From contig NZ_WXEY01000017.1 in NCBI RefSeq assembly GCF_009877425.1, positions 1 to 64,000 on the forward strand: a stretch of 64,000 bases of DNA. The letters run 5' to 3'. This stretch comes from Heliomicrobium undosum. GTDB taxonomy: Bacteria > Bacillota > Desulfitobacteriia > Heliobacteriales > Heliobacteriaceae. This document shows, piece by piece, positions 55,396-63,934 of the stretch (positions within the stretch are counted from its first letter, which is position 1; every line of letters begins with the position of its first letter). Under the pieces are notes generated by a model, which was given only the letters and a program-made list of their open reading frames with translations, searched no databases and was not told the DNA's origin. A program made the translations under genes and the position numbers.

Positions 55396-56777
55396 CTGTA
55401 GTCCAGCGTGTCCGCCTTGAACCAGGCGATGGACAGGCTCGGTTTTCCCGTATGGTCGGCCGGGTTGCGGGTGAGCAGGTCGTCGGGAAACTGCCGTTCC
55501 CCCAGGAAGAGCTTCGTTTTGAACGGATCGGCGCAGTAGAAGGTGATGCCTCGCAGATCGTCCAGTTCCGGTTTGAAAGCGCCCATATGGGGATCATTGA
55601 CGTGATCGATGATGATGGATGTGCTTTCGCTGTCTTTATGGACACGGAAGCGGAGAAAATTGTTGACCTGGTTGTAGCGCAGCAGCCGGGAGGTGCGCGC
55701 CACCAGGACCACGCCGTCATGGTGAAGATTGGCGATGCGGCGGAGCGGCGCCAGCGACTCATCGGGGAAGGCGTTATAGAGGTCTGTCGGACCGCCGAGA
55801 TGCTGGGAGACGGAACTGAAGCCCCCCTCGTCGATCAGCGTTTTCAGATGATCTTCCGTCAACTGGCGTGGGAGGCCGTAGGGGCTCCAGAGGTACTCCG
55901 GCGTGGCGCGAAAGAGGCGGCGGGCGCAGGAGAACCGGTGAAAACCCCAGACACGCTGCCCGTCGCCCAAGGTGATCGGGTAGAGCAGGTCGGGACGGCT
56001 GAAGACATACTCCCGGGAGGAAGAGGCCGAATGCCAGACGAAGCGGATGCCATAGGGGATCAGCAGGTCTGTGTGGTAGTAGGGGGAAGCGGGGTCGTCG
56101 CCCCGTTCATAGGTCCGCTTGCGGCCGTCGGAGAGGTTCTGCACGTTGGAACTGTTGCCGTGATTGATCCAGACGGTAAACTTGAAGCCCAGGTTGTACC
56201 ACTTGGAGACGCTCTCTGCGGCCACCCGGCGGTGAAAGGTGGTCTCGCCGGTGTTCTGCCGGTTAAAATCGCCGTAGGTGTGCACGCTGTCGATCCAACC
56301 GCAGCGGACATACTTGGTGATCCAATCGGCGGCATACTCTTCCCGCAAGTGCATGTCGCGCCAAAAGCTCATCTGGTCGCGGACGGGACTGCCGAAACGG
56401 TCGATGGTTCCTTCCCAGTCGGAGTCGACGACCATCCAGCAGGAGTCGGCGATGTCGAGAGACAGGGCTTGTCCCGTCTCCGTCTCCAGATCGGAGTTCA
56501 AAAACTGATGGATCCGGTTGAACTCCTTCGGCGATGTGCCGTCAATGTCTGACGTAATCGAGAGGCTGGCCCGGTACGGATAGGGATGGCGGCGGAGGAC
56601 GATCTCTTCTGCGCCTTCCACCGAACGCATCGTCCACGGCAAAGCAGGCCTGCCGGAAGAGAAGAGGCCATCGTCCCCCTGGCTTTTCCAGAGCGCCAAG
56701 GCAGCCAATCCCGCCGCCCCGGTGGCGCCTGCGGCCAGGAAGGCCCGGCGATTCAGATTTTCTTGCCAATCAAACAT
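55383..56777 (-). CDS. Tat-exported deacetylase-like protein, unknown function
   Basis: A 464-residue protein with a twin-arginine signal (NRRAFLAAGATGAAGLAAL near residues 9-27). After a spacer the sequence ASLSITSDIDGTSPKEFNRIHQF near 70-92 looks like the first strand and metal motif of a polysaccharide deacetylase (D-I-D in place of F-D-D), with HTYGDFNRQN near 165 and WINHGNSSNVQN near 200. A folded, perhaps metal-binding, exported enzyme is likely. AAGGGG precedes the ATG. It is convergent with a CE4 deacetylase lipoprotein, so both may act on the same surface polymer. I do not recognise the family. Confidence 0.55.
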   Translation of the reverse strand: MFDWQENLNRRAFLAAGATGAAGLAALALWKSQGDDGLFSSGRPALPWTMRSVEGAEEIVLRRHPYPYRASLSITSDIDGTSPKEFNRIHQFLNSDLETETGQALSLDIADSCWMVVDSDWEGTIDRFGSPVRDQMSFWRDMHLREEYAADWITKYVRCGWIDSVHTYGDFNRQNTGETTFHRRVAAESVSKWYNLGFKFTVWINHGNSSNVQNLSDGRKRTYERGDDPASPYYHTDLLIPYGIRFVWHSASSSREYVFSRPDLLYPITLGDGQRVWGFHRFSCARRLFRATPEYLWSPYGLPRQLTEDHLKTLIDEGGFSSVSQHLGGPTDLYNAFPDESLAPLRRIANLHHDGVVLVARTSRLLRYNQVNNFLRFRVHKDSESTSIIIDHVNDPHMGAFKPELDDLRGITFYCADPFKTKLFLGERQFPDDLLTRNPADHTGKPSLSIAWFKADTLDYSQWG

Positions 56778-57082
56778 TGTTGTCCCCTTGATGAAGTTAT
56801 CCAGTCCGTTTCATACTGTATCTTGGGGCCTTCTGAGGCCCGGGCATCGAGCGTACATATTTCGAATACAAAATGAAGGATACATCAAAGGCCCCGTGAA
56901 AAGGCCACGTAAAAAGGCTACAGGACCCATCGCCCGCTGTCAAGGACAAGCCTATGTAAAGGTCATTATATCGTTCCTGTCAATGGAACATTCCTGTTCG
57001 AAAATAGGGTAACGAAGTACTGCTTTTTTGTGAAGAAATGGAAAATAGAAAGACAACGCCAACAGAAGGAGGAACATTTACC
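56778..57082. other. 305-base divergent region before the rRNA methyltransferase
   Basis: No gene is seen. TTCCTGT occurs twice (56974 and 56991), and GTTCC/GGAAC arms around seven bases lie at 56973-56989, overlapping a GAAC-N6-GTTC pair (56986-56999). TATAAT-like sequence is present on both strands near 56966, without a good -35 box. Confidence 0.4.
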
Positions 57083-58540
57083 GTGACCCCGCTGCCTCCA
57101 CCCTTTATCGAGCGTATGACCGCGCTGCTTCCGCCGCCGGAACGTGAGGCCTTTTTAAAAAGCTATGGGCAGGGACCTGCCCAGGGCCTTCGCTTCAACC
57201 CACTGAAGCTCTGCCGGGAAGACTTTTTGGCGAGCATGCCCTTTCGCCTCGACCCTGTGGGCTGGTGTCCCGAAGGGTTTTATATAGACGGGGAAGACCG
57301 GCCGGGCAAACATCCCTTTCATGCGGCTGGGCTCTACTACATCCAGGAGCCGAGCGCCATGGCGGTCGTGGAGGCCCTCGACCCGCAACCGGGCGAACGG
57401 GTGCTTGATCTCTGCGCCGCGCCGGGCGGCAAGGCGACCCAGATCGCCGGGCGTCTGAAGGGGCGCGGGCTGTTGGTGGCAAATGAGATCCATCCGAAAC
57501 GGGTGAAAGTCCTGTCAGAGAATCTGGAACGCTGGGGCGCCCGGAACATCCTTGTCACCCAGGAGAGCCCGGACCGACTAGCCGGACGATTCCCCTCTTA
57601 TTTTGACCGGATCGTGGTGGACGCCCCTTGCTCCGGCGAGGGGATGTTCCGCAAATTGCCGGAGGCGATCGAGGACTGGTCTGAGGAAAAAGTGATCCGC
57701 TGCGCCGCCATCCAAGGTGAGATCCTTCCCCTGGCGGCCCGGATGCTCAGGCCGGGCGGGGTGCTTGTCTACTCCACCTGCACCTTTGCGCCGGAGGAGA
57801 ACGAAGGGCAGATCGAGGCGTTTCTGCGCGAACACCGGGAATTCGAAGGGGAATCTTTCCCGGCGGCGCCGCACTTTACTCCGGGATATCTGGGGAAGAC
57901 GGCGCGCCTCTGGCCCCACCGGCTGCGGGGGGAGGGGCATTTCGTGGCGCGCTTGCGCAAAAGCGGCGAAAGGGCGCCCCACGGGTTACCGGAGGCGGAC
58001 GCCGGTGAGCCGGCGGTAAGCCTGGCAGACAAGCCGTTAAGGGTTGCGGCTTGGAGAATGCAGTCGCGTCATGGCAAAGGGCCGCGCGGCAAAGGGCGGC
58101 GACAAGACAAAACAGCCGTTCCCCAAGAGGCGCGCACCCTCTTTGAGGATTTTTGCAGAGAGTTCCTGCGATTCGTCCCTGATGGTCCGCTGGCGCTCTT
58201 TGGCGACGCCCTCTACGCCCAGCCGGAGGGCCTGCCCCCATTGGACGGCATCAAAGTGGCCCGGGCCGGATGGCACCTCGGGACGGTAAAACCGGGCCGC
58301 TTCGAGCCTGCCCATGCGCTCGCGCTCGCCCTGGCCAAGGAAGAATGGCAACGCAGCCTCGAAGTCGACCCTGACGGCGGCGACATCCTCCGCTACCTGC
58401 GCGGCGAAAGCCTGACCGCCGGCAGCGGCGAGACGGGCTGGAAGGTGGTGACCGTGGGCGGTTTCCCCCTCGGCTGGGTGAAGGCCGCCGGCGGACAGTG
58501 GAAAAACCACTACCCGAAGGGGTTGCGCTGGCTCGGCTAA
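57083..58540 (+). CDS. RsmF/RsmB-type rRNA cytosine-5 methyltransferase
   Basis: A 485-residue NOL1/NOP2/Sun-family enzyme using SAM to methylate rRNA or tRNA cytosine. Seen: LRFNPLKL, YYIQEPSAMAVVE, the SAM loop LDLCAAPGGKATQIA, VVDAPCSGEGMFRK and VLVYSTCTFAPEENEGQIE with both active-site cysteines. A PUA-like C-terminal region (about 340-485, with VAWRMQSRH-type linker and FRL-type end GWVKAAGGQWKNHYPKGLRWL) matches RsmF. GTG 57083 has AAGGAGGAAC about ten bases upstream and is better than ATG 57038, which has none. Confidence 0.9.
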   Translation: MTPLPPPFIERMTALLPPPEREAFLKSYGQGPAQGLRFNPLKLCREDFLASMPFRLDPVGWCPEGFYIDGEDRPGKHPFHAAGLYYIQEPSAMAVVEALDPQPGERVLDLCAAPGGKATQIAGRLKGRGLLVANEIHPKRVKVLSENLERWGARNILVTQESPDRLAGRFPSYFDRIVVDAPCSGEGMFRKLPEAIEDWSEEKVIRCAAIQGEILPLAARMLRPGGVLVYSTCTFAPEENEGQIEAFLREHREFEGESFPAAPHFTPGYLGKTARLWPHRLRGEGHFVARLRKSGERAPHGLPEADAGEPAVSLADKPLRVAAWRMQSRHGKGPRGKGRRQDKTAVPQEARTLFEDFCREFLRFVPDGPLALFGDALYAQPEGLPPLDGIKVARAGWHLGTVKPGRFEPAHALALALAKEEWQRSLEVDPDGGDILRYLRGESLTAGSGETGWKVVTVGGFPLGWVKAAGGQWKNHYPKGLRWLG

Positions 58541-58617
58541 AAATTTTGTCCCCTATGGCCGCGCCGGCGGTACAATAAGGGAGAAGCGGCAGAGGGAACA
58601 GCGTAATGGAGGTTGCT

Positions 58618-59388
58618 ATGATTTTTGACACCCATGTGCACACCCGGTTTTCGACGGACTCGCTGATGGGCCTGGAACAGGCGATGGAACGGGCGCAGCA
58701 GTTGGGGATCGGCCTGATCATCACCGACCATATGGATCTGGAGTATCCGAAGCCTGACAGTTTCAGCTTTGATGTGGACGCCTTTTTCCGAGCCTACGAA
58801 CCGCACCGGAGCGAACGGTTGCGGCTGGGGGTAGAGATGGGCATGCGCAGCGAACTGGCTGACCATAATCGGGCAATGGCTGCATCCTACCCTTTCGATT
58901 ACATCATCGGCTCCATCCATGTGGTCGACGGCGTGGAGGTCGTCGGTCGCTTCTTTCAGGGTCGCTCCAAAAGGGAGGCCTATGACCGCTACTTCGACAC
59001 CATGCAGGCATGCGTGAAGGCTTACGATTTCATCGACAGTCTGGGCCACATCGACTATATCGCCCGCTACGCTCTCGTGGAGGATCCCGAGATTCACTAC
59101 AACGAGTTCCGGGAACGGATCGATCCCATCCTGGCTGTCCTGGCGGAACGGCAGCAGGCCATCGAAATCAACGCGCGGCGGCTCGACAGTCCGGCAGTCG
59201 CGGAGGCGCTGTTTCCCATCTACCAACGCTTTGCCGAACTGGGCGGGCGGCATATCACCGTCGGCTCTGACGCCCATACCCCACGCGACATCGGGCGCAA
59301 TCTGAAGGCGGCGATGGCACTGGCCGAACGCTGCGGGCTGCAGCCCGTGTGGCATAAGGAGCGGACAGCCCAACCGGTCGCACTGTAA
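58618..59388 (+). CDS. PHP-domain phosphatase (histidinol-phosphatase-like)
   Basis: A 256-residue PHP-fold metalloenzyme. The metal motifs are DTHVHTRFSTDS at the start, GLIITDHMDLEY, GSIHVVDG near residue 100 and GSDAHTPRDIG near 218, the order of HisK/HisJ-type histidinol-phosphatases. Without other his genes nearby, a different phosphoester substrate is possible. GGAGG seven bases before ATG 58618 sets the start over ATG 58606. The downstream ogt gene starts 17 bases later. Confidence 0.85.
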   Translation: MIFDTHVHTRFSTDSLMGLEQAMERAQQLGIGLIITDHMDLEYPKPDSFSFDVDAFFRAYEPHRSERLRLGVEMGMRSELADHNRAMAASYPFDYIIGSIHVVDGVEVVGRFFQGRSKREAYDRYFDTMQACVKAYDFIDSLGHIDYIARYALVEDPEIHYNEFRERIDPILAVLAERQQAIEINARRLDSPAVAEALFPIYQRFAELGGRHITVGSDAHTPRDIGRNLKAAMALAERCGLQPVWHKERTAQPVAL

Positions 59389-59405
59389 GACAAGGGGGGA
59401 GAAGC

Positions 59406-59954
59406 ATGGCGTTGCACCGGACCTATTACCGGACTGCCATCGGCTTGATCGAGATCCGGGGGACGGAGCGGGGGATCGAGGGCGTTTCCTTTGTGGAGGC
59501 CGATGAAGGCCCCCAAGAAACCGACCTCGAAGAAAAGGACCTCGAAGAAAAGCGTCCCAAAGGCGACGGCGCCGGAGGTGAGGGCCAGCGTGACGGCGAA
59601 AAGGCGCTGCCTGCATGCCTGCAGGCCTGTGTCCAACAGTTGGACGAGTATTTTCAAGGCGCCCGTCAGAGCTTCTCCCTGGCGCTGGCGCTTCAAGGGA
59701 CAGCTTTCCAACGGCGCGTGTGGGAGGCTTTGGCCGCGATCCCCTTTGGGGAGACCCGTTCCTACCGGGAGATCGCCGAAGCCATCGGCAATCCCAAAGC
59801 CGTGCGGGCCGTCGGCGGCGCCAACCACAACAACCCCGTCGGCATCATCGTCCCTTGCCACCGCGTCATCGGCAGCGACGGAAGCCTGACCGGATACGGC
59901 GGCGGCCTGTGGCGAAAAGAGTGGCTGCTCAACCACGAAAAAGCCGGGCGGTAA
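59406..59954 (+). CDS. ogt: Methylated-DNA-protein-cysteine methyltransferase (Ogt)
   Basis: A 182-residue DNA repair suicide enzyme that takes alkyl groups from O6-guanine. The acceptor motif IVPCHRVIGSDGSLTGYGGG is complete, as is RRVWEALAAIPFGETRSYREIAEAIGNPKAVRAVGGANHNNP. The N-terminal domain is disrupted by a charged insert (about 35-75) that holds two identical DLEEK units from a 15-base duplication. The start ATG 59406 has GGGGGAGAAG upstream. Probably cotranscribed with the PHP gene. Confidence 0.93.
   Translation: MALHRTYYRTAIGLIEIRGTERGIEGVSFVEADEGPQETDLEEKDLEEKRPKGDGAGGEGQRDGEKALPACLQACVQQLDEYFQGARQSFSLALALQGTAFQRRVWEALAAIPFGETRSYREIAEAIGNPKAVRAVGGANHNNPVGIIVPCHRVIGSDGSLTGYGGGLWRKEWLLNHEKAGR
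59523..59552 (+). repeat. Exact 15-base tandem duplication in ogt
   Basis: GACCTCGAAGAAAAG occurs twice in a row (59523-59537 and 59538-59552), in frame, giving DLEEKDLEEK in a linker. Confidence 0.85.
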
Positions 59955-60227
59955 GAGCCGCCGGGTTGCTCAGGCCGAAAAGCAGGCTCCGTTAGCTACC
60001 CTTAACATGGGCTACCGTCAAATCGATGTCCCCAATCTCGGAACCCTGGCGTCAGGGTTCTTTTTTGTTTGTTCAGGCAGATCCGGCGGCCAAATATTTT
60101 TCTGGTTGAAGAAATTTTTTACAGGAAAATGATTAGAACAAGAGAATATTTATGCAAAAGTAAGCTGCCCCTTTTTTCATTTTCAGAGATCCGGCAGATC
60201 GTAACGGCGTCTTAGGGGTGACCGTCA
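59955..60227. other. Structured leader between ogt and the GGDEF-EAL gene
   Basis: Between the ogt stop and the next start lies GC-rich sequence with direct GCTACC repeats (59993, 60011), a terminator at 60041-60066, then about 120 AT-rich bases. A riboswitch with terminator is imaginable, but I do not recognise the c-di-GMP class I core. Confidence 0.4.
60041..60066 (+). terminator. Terminator after ogt
   Basis: GAACCCTG (60041-60048) pairs with CAGGGTTC (60053-60060) with a four-base loop, followed by six T's. Confidence 0.85.
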
Positions 60228-62390
60228 TTGCGCTGGCTTCGGAATACGAAAATCGCAAATAAGCTGCTGGCATTTTTCTTGTTCATGGCCCTGCTGCTGG
60301 CTGCGGTCGGCTTCGCCGGTTACTGGGGAAACCGAGAGATCACAGACATCATGTATGGGATCACCCAGAACCAGATTGTTCCCATGCAGCAATTGAACCG
60401 TTGCCGGATCCTGTTGAAAGAACAACAGACCGTCAGCATTCAACTGTTGTTGGCGTCACCCAACAAGGCAGAACACAACAGTCTTAGCGCCCGTCAAGCG
60501 GAACAATTCAAGGCCACCGATACGCTCCTCGGGGAATTTTACGGATTGCCCCTGGATGAAAGACAAACCGAGTGGATGCGTCGTCTCCGGCAGGAGTATG
60601 GTCTCTTCCGGCTGGAATGGGATCAGGCCAACGGGCGCTTCGAGAAGGGCGATCCACAGGAAGCGCTGTCCTATTACCAAAGCCGGGCGGCGATACACCT
60701 CGACAACGCCGAGGTGCTTTTGCGCGTCTTGACAGACCACAGTATGGAAAAAGTCACCTATCTGAACAAGCAAGGGGATCAATTGGCCCAAAACGCCGGA
60801 TTCGTCATCGCCATTATCGCCGCTGTGGCCATCATCATCGCCCTGTCGTCGGGCTGGGAACTGTCGGTGTTGATCACCCTTCCGCTCAGAGAGATGCTGA
60901 AAGAAGTGGAGGCTGTCGCCGCCGGCGACATGAGCGGTTTGGGCCGCAGCGTCCCTGCCGACTCGGAGGACGAGATCGGCAAGCTGGCCAAAGGCTTCAA
61001 TGAAATGGCCAAGCGGCTAAACAGCTACCTGCAAGAACTCCAGGAAATCAACCGGGCCATCCATCATCAAGCCCACCACGACACACTGACGGGCCTGGCC
61101 AACCGCAGACAGTTCCACAAACGTCTTGAAGAACTGCTCGACCGGGATGGAAGGGCGCCCTTCGCTATCCTTTTCATCGACCTGGACCGGTTCAAAGACA
61201 TCAACGACACCTTCGGGCACAGTGTCGGTGATCTGCTGTTGAAGGAGGTTGCCTTACGCCTGACGGTCTGCCTGGCCCAGTCTGACACGATCGCCCGCAT
61301 CGGGGGAGACGAATTTACCGCCATACTGACCCATCCCCGCTGCGACCAGGAGGTGCGGGAGGTGGCCCAGAAGGCGCTCGATACGATCACGGAGCCCTTT
61401 CGCATCCGGGGACATGAGTTTTTCATCTGCGCCAGCATCGGCGCAAGTCGTTTTCCCCGAGACGGGAAAGACATGGACGCGCTGGTCCGGGCGGCCGACA
61501 CGGCTATGTATCACGCCAAGAAGAAAGGCAATGACAACATCCAGTTCTATACGGAAGACATGCACGAGAGCAACCTGCGCCGGCTGTCGATCGAAAAGGA
61601 TCTGCGCCAAGCCATTGAAAACGTTGGACTGGAACTATACTACCAGCCCAAAGTGGATCTCCGGCGGGGATGCATCGCCGGCATGGAGGCCTTGCTCCGT
61701 TGGAAACACCCTGTCCAGGGGAACATCCCCCCCACTGTGTTCATCCCCATCGCCGAGGAGTCCGGCTTGATCCACCCGCTGGGCGAGTGGGTCCTCCAGC
61801 AGGCCTGCATCCAGAACAAGGCATGGCAGGACGTGGGATATCCGAAGATGCGGATGGCCGTCAACCTGTCACCCCACCAATTCCGCCAACAGGACCTGCC
61901 GGAGCGCCTGGCCCATATCCTTCGGGAAACCGGACTCGATCCCGAATGGTTTGAGTTGGAGATCACCGAAAGCAGTCTGATGGAAAAGACGGAGGAGACG
62001 ATGGTGATGCTGCGGCGCTTGAAAGCGCTCGGCGTCCATATCAGCATCGACGACTTCGGAACGGGATACTCCTCCTTAAACTACCTCAAGCAGTTTCCCA
62101 TCGACTGCGTGAAGATCGATAAGACCTTCATCAACGACATCGTGGAAAGCCAGAAAGACTCCAAGATCGCCTACGCCATCATCGGCCTGGCCAAGAGCCT
62201 CGATCTGCGGGTCGTGGCGGAAGGCGTCGAAAGTGTAGAGCAATTGAGCTTTCTGGACAAACACCACTGTGACGAGATTCAAGGGTATTACTTCAGCCGC
62301 CCGTTGCCTGCCGCTGTTTTCGAATCGCTGCTGCAGGACCGGCTTTGGTTCAGCCGGCGCTATGCCGTCAAGTTTCCGGAAAAGGAGTGA
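60228..62390 (+). CDS. Membrane GGDEF-EAL c-di-GMP protein
   Basis: A 720-residue membrane protein. Helix at 12-30, an extracellular four-helix-bundle (4HB_MCP-like) sensor to about 190, a second helix (about 190-212), HAMP to 265, GGDEF domain with IGGDEFTAIL near 359 and FKDINDTFGHSVGD, then EAL with GMEALLRWKHP near 486, DDFGTGYSSLNYLKQFPID and AEGVESVEQ. Both domains keep their key acids, so it may make and break c-di-GMP. The start is TTG 60228 with AGGGGTGA six bases upstream. It directly precedes a BMP-family lipoprotein. Confidence 0.93.
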   Translation: MRWLRNTKIANKLLAFFLFMALLLAAVGFAGYWGNREITDIMYGITQNQIVPMQQLNRCRILLKEQQTVSIQLLLASPNKAEHNSLSARQAEQFKATDTLLGEFYGLPLDERQTEWMRRLRQEYGLFRLEWDQANGRFEKGDPQEALSYYQSRAAIHLDNAEVLLRVLTDHSMEKVTYLNKQGDQLAQNAGFVIAIIAAVAIIIALSSGWELSVLITLPLREMLKEVEAVAAGDMSGLGRSVPADSEDEIGKLAKGFNEMAKRLNSYLQELQEINRAIHHQAHHDTLTGLANRRQFHKRLEELLDRDGRAPFAILFIDLDRFKDINDTFGHSVGDLLLKEVALRLTVCLAQSDTIARIGGDEFTAILTHPRCDQEVREVAQKALDTITEPFRIRGHEFFICASIGASRFPRDGKDMDALVRAADTAMYHAKKKGNDNIQFYTEDMHESNLRRLSIEKDLRQAIENVGLELYYQPKVDLRRGCIAGMEALLRWKHPVQGNIPPTVFIPIAEESGLIHPLGEWVLQQACIQNKAWQDVGYPKMRMAVNLSPHQFRQQDLPERLAHILRETGLDPEWFELEITESSLMEKTEETMVMLRRLKALGVHISIDDFGTGYSSLNYLKQFPIDCVKIDKTFINDIVESQKDSKIAYAIIGLAKSLDLRVVAEGVESVEQLSFLDKHHCDEIQGYYFSRPLPAAVFESLLQDRLWFSRRYAVKFPEKE

Positions 62391-62396
62391 GCAAAC

Positions 62397-63437
62397 CTGG
62401 CGATCCTGCTTCGTTTGGCCGGGTTCATGCTGGTGACCCTCTTGCTCCTCCTGTCGGTCAGTTGCAGCGTGACGGGAAAGCGGGAGGCTGCGCCCCTCCG
62501 GGTGGTCCTGCTCTACGACCAGGGCGGGCCGGGGGACTGCGGCTTCAACGATATGGCCCGGGAGGGGCTGAAACGGGCCACCAAGGAATTCGGCCACCGG
62601 CTCAGTGCGAGAACCTTTCAGGTGTCGCCCTACGGTGACAACCGCGAATTATTGATGGAATTGCAGGGGCAGAGCGGCGTCGATCTGGTCATGGCCATCA
62701 GCTATGAATTCGCCCGATCGGTGCAGTATGTGGCGCCCCGCTACCCCCGCACCCACTACATGGTCATTGACGGCCATCTTCCCGGCCTTGGGCCCGAGGG
62801 CAATCTCACCTGTGTGAACTTCCGGGAACAGGAGGGCTCCTATCTGGTCGGCGCCATTGCCGCGCTGTCCAGCAAGACGGGCAAAATCGGTTTCATCGGC
62901 GCCGTCAAAAACCCTGTCATCGGACGTTTTGAGGCCGGTTATCGCGCCGGCGCCTTGCGGATCGACCCGCAAGTCGAGGTTTTGTCGCACACCATCGGGA
63001 TGGATACGACGGCCTATATGAACCCGATGCGGGCCAGAGAACTGAGCGAGTGGCAGTATGACAGGGGGGTCGACATCATCTATCACGCCACAGGCGCCTC
63101 CGGCATCGGTGTCATGGAAGCAGCCCGCAGCCGGGACCGGCTGATGATCGGCGTCGACGCCGACCAGTCCTTGACCGCCCCCGAAGGGACGGGGAAGCAT
63201 GTCTTGACGAGCATGCTCAAGCGCGTCGATGTGGCCGTCTATGAAACGATCCGCATGGCCATGGGCAAGGAACTGCGCGGCGGCTACGTGGAATTGGGGC
63301 TAAAGGAGGGCGCCGTCGGCTACGCCGAGAACGAGATGAACCGCGAGCTTCTTGCCCCCATCCGCCCTCAAATCGAAGCGATCCGCGCCGAGATCATCGA
63401 GGGCAGGTTGAAGGTCCCCGATTGGGTAGGGGAATAG
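62397..63437 (+). CDS. BMP-family (PnrA/Med-like) ABC substrate-binding lipoprotein
   Basis: A protein of about 346 residues with lipobox LLSVSC (cysteine near residue 22). The BMP fold shows VVLLYDQGGPGDCGFNDMARE, GVDLVMAISYEFARSVQYVA, NFREQEGSYLVGAIAAL, KIGFIGAVKNPVIGRFEAGY and IIYHATGASGIGVMEAA, with MIGVDADQS for ligand. Relatives bind nucleosides or act as competence regulator Med. CTG 62397 has AAAGGAG about nine bases upstream and gives an arginine before the membrane part; TTG 62415 and ATG 62427 are alternatives. It begins seven bases after the GGDEF-EAL gene and may feed its periplasmic sensor; no ABC permease genes are in view. Confidence 0.85.
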   Translation: MAILLRLAGFMLVTLLLLLSVSCSVTGKREAAPLRVVLLYDQGGPGDCGFNDMAREGLKRATKEFGHRLSARTFQVSPYGDNRELLMELQGQSGVDLVMAISYEFARSVQYVAPRYPRTHYMVIDGHLPGLGPEGNLTCVNFREQEGSYLVGAIAALSSKTGKIGFIGAVKNPVIGRFEAGYRAGALRIDPQVEVLSHTIGMDTTAYMNPMRARELSEWQYDRGVDIIYHATGASGIGVMEAARSRDRLMIGVDADQSLTAPEGTGKHVLTSMLKRVDVAVYETIRMAMGKELRGGYVELGLKEGAVGYAENEMNRELLAPIRPQIEAIRAEIIEGRLKVPDWVGE

Positions 63438-63499
63438 TCGGGTGCCCCCATTCTTACAGTACTACGGGCGAATCGCCTAACATCTTACAAAAAAGTTGA

Positions 63500-63934
63500 T
63501 CATCGCCTCTGCAACAGCGCTTCCAGGGAATCCGCAAACCGCCGATCCTCTTCGGCGGTTCTTCTTTTCGGCCCTTTTGTCCGGCCGCCGCCGCGACGGA
63601 AACGGGCCTTCAGCTCTCGCTCCTCCAGCAGCAGGTCGATCCGCTCGGGGGCGTAGACGCGGCCCGAGGGGCCGAGACAACGGACGCCCTTTCCGATCAG
63701 CATGGCTGCCAGGCCGAAGTCCTGGGTGACGGCCACATCGCCCGATTCAGAGAGGTTCATGACCTTGATGTCCGTCTCCTGGGAAGAGCCGCCGACGACC
63801 ACGTGGTGATCGGACTCAATGACATGGTTGAAGCTGGCCACCGTCCAGACGGGGACCTGGTAGCGGCGGCCCAGTTCGAGGCTGATCCGAAGAACCTCGC
63901 GAGGGCAGGCGTCGGCGTCGATGAGCAGTTTCAT
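63500..63934 (-). CDS. YaiI/YqxD family (DUF188) protein
   Basis: A 144-residue cytoplasmic protein of the YaiI/YqxD family with a PIN-like fold. Seen: [77 protein letters not shown] and [31 protein letters not shown]. The aspartates in IDADA and TQDFGLA match PIN-type metal sites, so it may be a nuclease; its role is not known. GGGAGGTACC about nine bases before ATG 63934 sets the start; the remaining 66 bases to the window end show nothing further. Confidence 0.92.
   Translation of the reverse strand: MKLLIDADACPREVLRISLELGRRYQVPVWTVASFNHVIESDHHVVVGGSSQETDIKVMNLSESGDVAVTQDFGLAAMLIGKGVRCLGPSGRVYAPERIDLLLEERELKARFRRGGGRTKGPKRRTAEEDRRFADSLEALLQRR

Noticed and set aside
59944-60066. c-di-GMP class I riboswitch
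   Set aside because: The position before a c-di-GMP gene is tempting, but I do not see the conserved GCAAAGCC/GGUUACC-type core on either strand.
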